Below, piece by piece: positions 35,661 through 48,259 of a stretch of DNA of 64,000 nucleotides (positions are counted from its first letter, which is position 1; each line of letters begins with the position of its first letter). Below the pieces are notes generated by a model. That model was not told the DNA's origin, made no database searches, and was given only the letters and a program-made list of their open reading frames with translations. The stretch comes from Cryptococcus deneoformans JEC21 (lineage: Eukaryota; Basidiomycota; Tremellomycetes; Tremellales; Cryptococcaceae): contig NC_006670.1 in NCBI RefSeq assembly GCF_000091045.1, positions 1,378,861 to 1,442,860 on the forward strand, in the 5' to 3' direction. The translations under genes and the position numbers were made by a program.

Positions 35661-38600
35661 CGTGTTCTTTTTGGACTCGCTAGATGGGATCCCTCAGCAG
35701 TCTTTAACAGAGAGAGTTCTGTCCCGACCCTGGAGAGGAATGAATCACCCGAGCAGGTAGTTTCAAAAGTTGAGGAAGTAGAGAGGAGGGGTAGGCCAAA
35801 TATGGATTACGACAAATTTTTCAATTCAACGGACAAAGGATAGGAGGTATGGGAGGAGAATGGAAGCATAACCCAACAGAAGCGAAAGGATGATAGGATG
35901 CAAAACACGGAACGGTCTGACTTAGCAACTGCACTGCAAGTATGCGGAGAAAGGAGACTCACGGTTATCACCAAACGAATGAGATTGTATACCAAGTTCA
36001 AAATTCACAGAATAGAGCAAGAAGCAACAGAGTGTGCTAGCTATCAAGTTGAACGAATCGAAGTCAGTTGTTGATCGTCTTGTTCGTGGGACGATGGCAG
36101 GCGTTACGTACTAGAATCGTCCGTCCATAGCGGTGCGATAGGAGTAGCACCTGTATCGATCTGGGGGAAGGAGACGTCAGTGCGAGACAAAGAGGGAGAG
36201 AGATAGAGATGTGTCGAATTTATACCCACAACGAGAGGGATCCCAGATCACGATCACACCAGCGGCTGTTTCTCTCACTGTCACCGCAGAATCTCCTTTG
36301 GACACAAACAAACTACCCAGAGTTTTTGTTGCACCCTCACTTTGGGCTCACTCGTAGCTTTTGATATGCTCCCTGTTTTTCCCTGCCCGAACTGCCCGGG
36401 ATACGATCGTTGATTATAAGAAGCTCGTTGCTTGTAAGTAGCCTGTTGCTTGGCAAGTAGTTGTTGGGACAGACTCTATTAGGCGGACATCGTTGCGTCT
36501 TCACGGGGGCTGGCGTGTCTGTCCTCTGAGAGTATATGAAAATGCCTCGAAGGTTGGAAGAGATACACTCGCAAGATAGAGACAGATGGAAAAGAAGATG
36601 CTCTGGGACACTACGACGGACGTTGCATTAGAACTGAGCAGCAGTCGAGGGAGGCGGGCTGAAACGATTCCTGAGCTCTTCTCATCTTCCACCTGGCAGA
36701 AACCGCGCGTTCCTGAGTTCCGTTCCCTGGCCCTTATCCAAGATTCCGTGATTCCATGCACATGCACTATTCGCCATGGCATTAGACAGTAAACAACCCG
36801 GTAATGCATCTTAACCATGCTTTAGCCCCCGCTGAAATCACTCTATAATATCGTAATATCGGCCTCAAACCGGCATAATCCCTTGGGAATCTCGGACGAC
36901 TTGCGGGTTGCGGACCGCGTCTGCCGCTCTGAGTGCGTAGACGCTTGACGGGGATGATGATGCATGATGCGCGTATGTACACCAGCGTAATATACCTGCC
37001 ACGCGTAGCACGTAGACGTCTGTACATGCTTGTCGATCCCGGACGACTACTATATATCGTGGTACATACTATGCCGTACATACGTAGCAGTAAGCTTTGA
37101 GCTTCTTCGGCGTGTGCAGAGGAGTCGAAAGTCGACACGGACATCGAGCGTCAAAATCAGTCACAAGGCGGTGCCGGGGGTGGGGTCGCACCAGTTTGCG
37201 ATGGGTAATAGGAACGGTCGTGCAGCATGAGTAAGTACGAAATACAAGAAAACGATTCCCGGAGTTCGCAACCCTCATTAGTGGGAAATTCGAAGTTTGA
37301 AGCTATATGCATTCGCATGGCTCGTCTCTCGCCTCCTTTTCCCAAACAAATAAACGTTTACAGTCCATAGGATGGCATATGATCGACCCTCACCCACATG
37401 CCACATGTCCGTTACCCTGTGCTATTCTAATTTATAACCTTCTTCTTCCGTCTGTTGCTCGTTCGTTGTTCCCCGGTTCTCTTATGCCGTCGGCATTTGC
37501 CGCCCCTCTGCTATTATTATCTTCAGCCGGGAAGGATTAAGGAACTGAATATGACGTCTCAAGCGGTTATCTTCCCTGACTTCCGGTTTTCGGTTTCCTG
37601 GGCAATTGCGAAGACTGCGCACTTCTTCCTTCTTCATCCTCCATCCTTCATCTCTCATCTTCTTTCATCTGTACTTTTTGCTTTTAAGGCTCTTAGGTTT
37701 TGGGCTTGCAGTGCATGTTGATTCATCGACTATGGCCGTTTGGACTCTTTTTCTTCATCATTTCATTCTCACGTTTTCCACCATGCTGTATCCTGCTTGA
37801 CTGCATCATGTATGTATATGTTCTCTATCATCGCCTATGGTTCTGTTTCCAACCACATACTAAAGTCTGGAATTGTGGGAACAATGGCGCAACTTTAATG
37901 GGCGATCGAGAGATCTTACAGACAGGTGAATGCATGTTGTGACTGGTGACAGGTAGGAAGTCGCGGGTAGGGTGAGGTACAGTGTTTAAGGATCAAAATA
38001 AAGTGTACATAATATCTGCTAATGGCTCATTAGGATGGATCAACCTGTGTCTTGAGCCTCAATCAGAGTTGTTATTTTGTCGTGTTCATCGGTGCTGCTA
38101 TTGAAAGCTGAGACGTTCCATTCATAGATAATGAAACCTGGAACAATGGCGTTGGGAGTGCGAAGAAGAAGTGAAGCTCGGGAGCCGGAAAAAATACGGT
38201 TACTCAAAAAACATCCCGTGCGTCTTGGACGACTTGGCTTTTGCTTTGAATCGTCATCATGCATGGATCAATCCACGGCTCTCAACTCGCCCTTATCTTT
38301 TGCATGTAGTCTATTATAGACTTTATGAGTACATACAAGCGTGGTACGCATACACACTATACAAGAGACACGAGACAAGCAAATGTGAGCTATAACATAT
38401 TCACAATGATACTTGCTGAGAAAGCGGCGAGAACTACTCGAGTACACTACAAAAAAGAATAATTAATGGCCCGCAGCATACCGCCGCATAATATGTAGAG
38501 CATACAGCATACGATCGAGGATAATGCATGGTGTTTGGCTTAATGCCAAGAGGGAGATCCACAAAACCAAGAACAAGCACTCTGTCTGAATGATCAACCA

Positions 38601-39067
38601 ACCACCGATGGGCGACCGGCAGGTACAGGATACGCGACATAGTTAGCTTATCTTTAATACTGTATGCCGGGCGTAGAACCTAGAACAAAATGACTTTAAT
38701 TCAGCGTCCGCGTGGGTAAGTCATAGGTACAGTGCAAAGAGAAGAGGGGTATATATGCCAAGCACATAATCCGGCTATAGTATGCAGCGTTATTGAAATC
38801 CATAACTTAATTGCACAACAACTTAGAGTAATAAAAGTACGAATCTGAGAATTTAGAAGTGATGAGAAAGAGATCGACGCCCTACGTACGGCTAGTTGAA
38901 CCGAAGGCGTGATAATCGAAACGTATCTGTTTTCCGGCGGCGGATACTAATCATCGGTCGTTATCAGCAGTGATAGAATGAAAGAGGTAGTTGAATATCT
39001 ACGTAGTCAGAATGATTTCCGTACATTTGCATTGTTTGGTGAACATGAAGTCTTAAGCCGAAAATTC
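35661..39067. other. Long region without a recognised gene
   Basis: About 3.4 kb between the RhoGEF start and the MSH5 stop. I see no domain, no conserved splice series and no open frame longer than about 120 codons. The first kilobase is presumably the RhoGEF promoter and 5' leader. The rest is long for such a compact genome and may hold an unrecognised small spliced gene or a non-coding transcript, but nothing in the sequence settles this. Confidence 0.5.
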
Positions 39068-42000
39068 TCAGTCAATCTCCTCGCTTGAATCTATACTACC
39101 TTCTTCATCACTGATCGTAGCATTCTCTCGATTCGCAGTTGTTCCTTCCGCACTGACAGAAGAATCATCCTCCAGGAATATATCCGTCGCTTCAATCATC
39201 TTCTGCAATACGTCGATCACATCTTCACTGTCTGGGTCGATATCCCAAGCCAGGAAACGCTTGGCAAGTTCCTCTGCTGCTTTGATTTCCCGTATATTTT
39301 CCATTGTCAGAGTCGCATCGAGCAACTTGGATATTTCAAATTTTGAGACGCATTTGCTGATGACTACTGATCAGCGGGGCAACAGCTTTCCACATAATTT
39401 ACATACGTGACCTCTTGGGCTCTGTCAACAATATTCTTCGGGATCCCGTGTCTGAGCGCACATTCTGCTGCGTTTGAAGTTAAGCTAAGTGAAGGGACAA
39501 GCCTATACATTTAATATATATACATGAGTATTTCCCGACTAAGGGCTTTGACAAGAAAATATACGACTTACTTATAAAGATAATGTATGTCATCTGAATC
39601 ATTCGTCAAAAGCGTCTTCATGTGGCAAAACCGCACTGGTAATCGGTCTTCCGTAATGAAATGGTTGGCAAAAAGTTCGCTGAGTAAGGAAGTAAACATG
39701 GTTGAAGAGGTCTTCATCTGTCGGCTCACTGGAAATGGGTCATGACAATTGATCGAGGACAAACCCCTTGCAGAAGATACTCAACTGTACCGGCGAGAAG
39801 CCCAGCCCCGTCGGCAGGATGGGTACCTGCAAAATATGGGGACTATAAATCAGTATGCGAGGTTTCGTACATACCTTTACCAAACTCGTCCATTATGATC
39901 AAGGAATGTCGGGTTGCACCTCTGAGTGCTTGAGAAACTTGGCCAAGATCTATCATAAAAGCGGAAGCATGCTACTAAGAAGGTCAGACTGGCTATGAAA
40001 CACCCCCTAAGATGCCTTACTCTTGAAGTCGACTCGCGGGTCTGGAGACGCGTGAATACTACCCAGATTGTTGTCAATACTCATTCTTATGTTGTATGAC
40101 AAAATGTCTACTTTTGTCGCAAATGCCAATTCTGGCTCCATCGGCCGGTACAAAACTCCCTATCTGCGCCATGAAAGCCATCAAAGCGACCTATAATGCG
40201 CGATATCAGCCTCGACCATTTCAAAGTTCATATAAGGCCCACCTGCTTGCCATATGCAGACTTGCCAGAACCATTTGCGCCTGTGATAATCATCTGTCGT
40301 TGTGTTAACTCCGATGGTCACAAGTATCATGGTGCGAACCTTACCATGCTGGCCAAACCATTGACCCCTCCAGACGCTATCATGGTATCGTTCTCAATGT
40401 ACCGAGGAACCAAACTCTCATACAGAATATGTCGTCCCCCCCGAATCTGTAGCACAGGCTCTTCCGTCATGATGGGACGCTTTAGCCCGAAATCTCTTGC
40501 TGCTCGAGCCAATGCCAAGATGCTAACAGAAACATAAGCAAAGTCAAATACGATACGAGAAAACCCACCAATCCAACTCCGCTATGGTATCGACAGTCCG
40601 CAGAATTGATGTTTCATAGCCCTTAAGGTGCTCTACCAGCCTTTGAATGATTTCAATCTCTTTTCCTAATCGCATTATTAGCAAAAGTTCATACTGGGGA
40701 AGAAGGAATCCCACCGATCATCAATGTGTACAAGTCACCGAAATGGTCATCCAAGTCCTCCATCTCTACCGTCTTATAATAGTACCGATCTTCTGTGTGG
40801 AACTACCACAACAGCTATCGTTAATTGCTTATCGCACGAAGCTGTCCGTTACAACACGTACTCGACTTTCCCATCCTGGTATTTCTGGTGGCTCATCTGC
40901 ATCTGCCTGTATCACTGCGAGGTATCCTAACTGAGGCAAGTAGACAACGTTCACGCTAGAAGATATGCCGGGAGGTACTTGAGAATATATCATTAAAGCT
41001 ACTTGGTTCTGGAACACCCTGAGGATGAACATTCAATGGATAATGGGAGAGGGCACATACGAGCGTTACATCAAGACCTATGAGGAACGTCAGTCTGATC
41101 AAATACATGAGATAGTGACCACCACGCATACCTGCGTATATTTCCCGCCAGCTATCCAGCTCATCGTCAACACCTGGTCGAACAGCAACTCGGCTTTCGA
41201 GTCTTGAAGCATCCCAATCAATCTACCTTTTGTTCAGAACAGTGCGTTAGATTTCAAGACCCACTTACGACAGCATTCATATCTTGGCAGAAAATGATAA
41301 GATTATCTCTGACGGTTTCTCTGATCTGTTAAGTAAGCTGAGGGATGACGGCCATGACCCACTTTTTCTGCAATTGGCAATGGCACAGGAGTAGCTATAC
41401 CACACATGAAATTCCTGATTTCGAGTGCAGCTGTCAAAGCCTATTGAAGAACTCACTTCTCAGTAATTTCTCTCCACCGGTATGCCATAAGTTCACGACA
41501 TCACTCACGTCCACCAAACATTTCCATTCGACATAGCTCCCCCTTCCAGTCTGGAGTTTCGTACAATGTGCAGGCACATTCCTTACACCCTTCATGGTTT
41601 TCCTCAAGCTCGTCATAATGGGTGCGTTCTCGGCGGAAGAAAAGAATTCAACAGCGTCATGCCGGGCAGAGATCTCGGAAAGATCGAGTAATGGGCGAAG
41701 ATGCCATGTGTGAAGTAGCTTTTTGCCGAGGGGGGTGACAGTAGAGTCAAGCTTGCCTGTGGTGACCATCAGTCTATAATAGACTTTCCAAAACGGGCTG
41801 GTGAAATCTTCTACCGAATATAGACAATGCTTGTTTATTCTGTTCGGAATACATGAATGCGTGCGACTCCACATCAAAGATTGCTAACGATCTGATACAG
41901 GCAGTCAGCCATCTCCCAAATGAGCATAAATGTTACCAGTCAAAAATTTACGTTAAGGCATCCTTGTTTATCTGCATGTGCCTTTCCCTGTTGCCCGTAA

Positions 42001-43107
42001 ATCACTGCTAATTAGAAAGTATGTTTGACAGAAACCTACAAATCCATACTTTCCAAGACAGTAAGCTCTAATCCATTGAAGTGTTGTTCACCTGGCATGG
42101 CCTCCATTGTGCGACCTTTTTTTACTTGCTCAACTAAAATTCCAGCTGCTACCGTCTAAAGTTTGGTTGGCACCACTGAGCATGGATGCAGGACTTCACT
42201 CACAGCTAAAGGCGCATTGATGTTCATCCAACACCCTAGCTTAACCAAACTCAGCCTGTAAGTTCCCATCCCAGCACCTTCATCTCTCCAGTTGGCATCC
42301 TCTATTGCCGATCCATTGCGCGGCTCGTGCGCCGATTGTTCTTCTGCGCGACAGACAGATAACGTTACAGATGAGTCTGAAACTCGAACAGAAGCAAGCT
42401 GTATAGAAGCTGCCTTGGGACTACAAGAACGAGAAGGTAAGAGGAGTAGTTCACACTTATTCTCGTCTCCTACTTCAAGAGTCAACAATGCTCCATTTAT
42501 TCCTTCAAACAGTGACAACTGACGATACTCTTCTATCTTCTCCATCAGGGAGTTCTGGGTTTTAGTGCTCACTATGATAAGCGTGGGCCGCACTTGCTCT
42601 ATGACTAAAAGATAGATTAATATCTTAAAAAATATCGCCATGTCATCTTACAAGAAGCTTACCAAGACAAGCCAGATCCCAATTCAACGTGTCCTTCGTG
42701 TCTTCCAGAACCTGTATCTTCCTCTCCTCTGGGTCGTACCATGCTGCAGCAAGATTGCCCGTGAATGGCGCATGCAATGAAAGCGTCTACAGGTCGAAAA
42801 ACGAAGCCTCAGCATGGCAAAACAAGCGGTGGGGTGCTGCGCCGCTTACCCTCTGTTCCTTGATCTCACCTTCCAATATGACATCGCCTCTTTGTCCGGT
42901 ATTCTTCTCTTCAATCTGTGATCCTCGTGTCAGGATTCGTTGCGACTCGCATTGTGGCTGCTCTGGCCGGCTTGCCAGAGACGGTGCTGTTGGTTGTTGT
43001 CTTGCGCCTCGCCTCTCCTTCCCCTTTGGTCGTTTGACTATTTCTTCTGAACTTGATTTGCCAATGCTTATAGCAGGAGTAGCTTGTCTTTTGCGGTTCC
43101 CATGCAT
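39068..43107 (-). CDS. MSH5: MutS homologue MSH5 (meiotic crossover)
   Basis: The Msh4-Msh5 heterodimer clamps meiotic recombination intermediates in the nucleus and promotes crossovers; it does not repair mismatches. The start is taken as ATG 43105-43107 (MHGNRKRQATPAISIG); an in-frame ATG at 43218 is less likely because the added residues read FFLPSFLPSFLQ from a GGAA microsatellite. After a polar N-terminus come an early MutS region (EQVRPTLIIVSTKTQNSLME) and the ATPase: PIMTEEPVLQIRGGRHILYE, Walker A GANGSGKSAYGKQ near 40270, MAFMAQIGSFVPAD, FTRLQTRESTSR, then MIDLGQVSQALRGATRHS and Walker B LIIMDEFGKG near 39900. Many introns of 45-60 nt divide it. The C-terminal tail is acidic (EEGSIDSSEEID). 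The residues diagnostic of MSH5 rather than MSH4 or MSH2 are the RGGRH block and TRLQTRES. Frame is intact across inferred introns. Confidence 0.9.
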
Positions 43108-43155
43108 GATAATGATTGAAGCGTACGAGTAGTTGTTGGAAACAAATGGAGATTG

Positions 43156-43187
43156 AAGGAAGGAAGGAAGGAAGGAGGGAAGGAAGA
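43156..43187. repeat. GGAA-type microsatellite upstream of MSH5
   Basis: A run of imperfect GGAA units lies about 50 bp before the MSH5 start codon, probably in its 5' leader or core promoter. It is a simple-sequence repeat expected to vary in length between strains. Confidence 0.8.
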
Positions 43188-43610
43188 ACTGAAGTAAGAA
43201 AAATACAACAGGCAACAACTGAACGAAGGATAATTTCTATATAATTCAGTCGCGTCAACCGAGCGGGCAAAAGGCCTGTGCGAAGGTTCCGCCACGGACA
43301 TAATATAGGACATAGTCAATTACGCCTTGCACGTAAAAACAGAGCCGATGAAGGTGCATGCTATTTTTTCAGCTTCCTTGCCCAGACCCTGCGTTAATGA
43401 ATTTAATACCATACAATCCTTATATCCTGCGCACTGCCCTTTCAACCCAAACTCCTACCGAATCTTCTTGCGTAAGTCACCACATGTCAATCCAGCTGTT
43501 CAAAGCCGATGTCTGTTATACAATGTTTTTATATGAAAGAACCCCTAAGATGAATTGAAAAAGTGGAAGCAGGAACAGACGGCGAAACGGCGAGTGGAAA
43601 GCGAGGTCTA

Positions 43611-46064
<2,454 letters not shown>

Positions 46065-46440
46065 TGAGGTTGACAGATAGGAAGAATAATTTGCGGCGTG
46101 GAGTAAGACAGTCGAAATAAGTTCGGTAATTGCAAGAGCCCTGTCGTGAAATAATTCGTATTCGGTGCTCAAGTCCTTCGCAGCTGTTTCAATTAGGCGC
46201 TGTACATCAATTGCTGATCCTTGATTATGAAGAAATGTATGGATCAAGAAGCAACCAGAGATACGATACGTAAAGCACAAAGAACACAGGCTCTAAGCTA
46301 TTGTGCATGTATCGCCGGTGGCAGGCGGAGTTACCTGATGTGGCACTGATTTCGCGCAGACGGTCATTTTTTATTGCCCATGCGTTTGGGTGATTTTGCG
46401 CCGCTTGTACGTATTCTTCAAAGAAACTATGGCAAAAAGC
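46065..46440 (-). other. Unassigned open frames upstream of PAP1
   Basis: Directly upstream of the PAP1 start, the minus strand has an open frame ending at the start codon and, beyond an apparent GT donor near 46340, a second open stretch (FFEEYVQAAQNHPNAWAIK). I do not recognise either. They could be PAP1 5' leader with introns, an alternative N-terminus, or a fragment of an unrelated gene left beside the transposon remnant at 46390. No ATG with a convincing context was found for a separate gene. Confidence 0.3.
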
Positions 46441-46638
46441 GTTCGGTCAGGTATATGTTTACATCAAGACAAGGTCGCGGTTTTCCACAGGGTCGCTACG
46501 TCGCTTGATGAGCTCTGGAAACAAATACAGGAGGCATGGCATGAGATCGACCTGGGGCAGGTGAGGGATCTCATAGATGAGATGGAACAGAGGCGTGTAG
46601 CAGTTTGGAAGGCGAAAGGGAAGTCTACCAAGTACTAA
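46390..46638 (+). pseudogene. Tc1/mariner transposase C-terminal remnant
   Basis: The last 45 residues of this frame read LDELWKQIQEAWHEIDLGQV and end in a K-A-K-G-x-x-T-K-Y motif. That matches the extreme C-terminus of Tc1/mariner transposases (E-x-L-W-x-x-x-x-x-x-W, then a K-G-x-x-x-K-Y tail). The preceding part of the family, including the DDE catalytic core and the D-L-N-P-I-E-N block, is not found upstream, so this is a 5'-truncated fossil. It lies just 5' of PAP1. Confidence 0.7.
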
Positions 46639-46914
46639 ATTATTGTAAATTATGCATAGAATCTGTTTATGTACTTGGTTTGCCCGAAAACATGCATTGT
46701 AAAATGATACATGCAATCGATGTTGTTTGTATAGGTAGAAAAACGGGATCAAATGGGAGGGGGTACATTCTTTTCCGTAGGTACCAGTATTGTACTTCTC
46801 TACAACATTTCCTACACAATTCTAAGGGAATTTGACTAATCCCTCAAAGTGACAAGTATTTTTATCAGTTTTTGATTTGGTAGATGATTACTTCGTCGAT
46901 GACATCGACTTGTA
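46639..46914. other. Short spacer between transposon and permease remnants
   Basis: About 280 bp of AT-rich sequence with no gene seen, between two decayed elements. Confidence 0.4.
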
Positions 46915-47530
46915 TTATTGTTGCTCTTCTTCCGTTTCCTCATCCAGATGTGGAACTCTCGAGCGCCAGTAGTAATAAGGCAAGGTCCATCTCCCACGTC
47001 TTAACCGCCTTGATTTTTCGGATCACTACATAGATTTGTCAAACACTATCGTTACCTATCTTCCAGCACTTACGCTTGAAACCAATATAAGCAAAGACAT
47101 AGATCGGGATACCGATGTAATTGGTGATGAATGACTTGTAGTCCCAAGGCATAAAGCCGTCAAAGCCCTTGAAGAAGCAAACGAGATAGGTAAGAAATAA
47201 GGAGCGTAGGTGAACTATGGCTGAAAGGGGGACTTGTAAGGAAGAGAGTCTCGTGATGAGATGCTTTGAGCTTTCATTCCGGCAGGAAGAGGCAATGTGG
47301 GACGAGATACAAGAGGACGGAGATCTAAAACACGTCAATCTCGTATCTTTCCATGCTATCTAGCCATTCTTACCCAAGTAAGTCCACCAAAGATTGTGAC
47401 AGAGTTGACAAAGTAATTGAATACAGAAAGCGCATCTCTGCTGCTAGCAACAAGGTACTACGCCAGACCCATGATGAACATGGCGGTAAACATCCTCGAC
47501 GAGCTTTATGGTATAAGTCTTTCCCTTTCA
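46915..47530 (-). pseudogene. Amino-acid permease pseudogene (C-terminal third, AAT family)
   Basis: The C-terminal third of a fungal AAT-family amino-acid permease is recognisable but broken. From upstream it reads FTAMFIMGLA, then an in-frame TAG (47458-47460), then YLVASSRDALSVFNYFVNS and VTIFGGLTW before a GT donor. Next come AGMKAQSISSRDSLPYKSP and, in another frame, FFKGFDGFMPWDYKSFITN with YIGIPIYVFAYIGFKRK, the classic penultimate block. After a further intron a shifted frame gives KTWEMDL, then GAREF, then DEETEEEQQ and a stop at 46915. The segment upstream of 47530 is missing and is replaced by dispersed-repeat sequence. Preserved intron positions show it arose from a genomic copy, not a retrocopy. 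Confidence 0.82.
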
Positions 47531-47911
47531 AGACGAGCAATGGGTAGAATTGATTGTACGGCCCAGAGTTAAGGAAGGTCGATGGACTCTATGTCATTGA
47601 ACATGACGGGCACGCAGTTTGTGAAAGAATGCGCCTGACAGCAGCACATCAATGACCCGCATCTCGCAGAAGAAGGAACATGGTACCGTCCTTCTGTCCG
47701 ACCAAGACTTCAACAGCGATGGCCCCACATCGCTGAAAAATAACAAGAAGTCTAGCTTCAAACGAGCCGCCGTACATATATGTAAAGTGCATTATAATAA
47801 ATGCATCATCATAATACCACACACTCGAACGGACACGTCCATTTTCATTAATAACAAAACACCTAAAACTGAACGTACTTCCCAAAATTAACTTGGTGCA
47901 ATTGAATTGTT
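47510..47911. repeat. Dispersed repeat, copy B, left part
   Basis: Homologous by eye to 5320-5651 with several indels. The match runs through CCCAAAATTAACTTGGTGCA and GAATTGTT and stops exactly where Crypton sequence starts (47912). It overlaps the end of the permease pseudogene, so the two may once have been one transcription unit. Confidence 0.8.
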
Positions 47912-47948
47912 CTCTGGAACCAGGGACCCGGGACAAGGCGAGCCGCGG

Positions 47949-47958
47949 GGACATGTCC
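47949..47958. repeat. Subterminal palindrome, left Crypton end
   Basis: GGACATGTCC is a perfect 10-bp palindrome beginning 43 bp inside the left end, preceded by GGACAA at 47931. The same pair occurs near the right end, so it is a candidate recombinase binding site. Confidence 0.6.
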
Positions 47959-48259
47959 TCATAGTGGGGGTCGCCGATTTTTTTCAAATGTCCCCAGGAA
48001 GCGTTCCAGTAAACTAGAATTTATACGACCTGTTGCATGTTGCATCAGTTCCAGTAAACTACAGATTACTGGAGCTTTGCTCAACCTGTCCCGGGTTAAT
48101 ATCTGTCGTAATGGAAATACGGCCTCATTAGTCTCGGCGTCAGCCCACGCATCCAATGTCATTACAGTAACCTCATCCATGATACTTTCTAACATATTAG
48201 AACAACATTGCTCATATTATCCATCGTTCAACTTTTTTTGACTGCCACCACCTTGCACA

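Noticed and set aside
38131..38395. Small open frames in the 35.7-39.1 kb gap
   Set aside because: They overlap each other in different frames and show no conserved motif; chance is sufficient.
42911..43319. Phe/Leu/Pro-rich minus-strand frames before MSH5, one resembling a signal peptide
   Set aside because: The sequence is translation of the GGAA microsatellite; the ATG at 43107 gives a more ordinary N-terminus.
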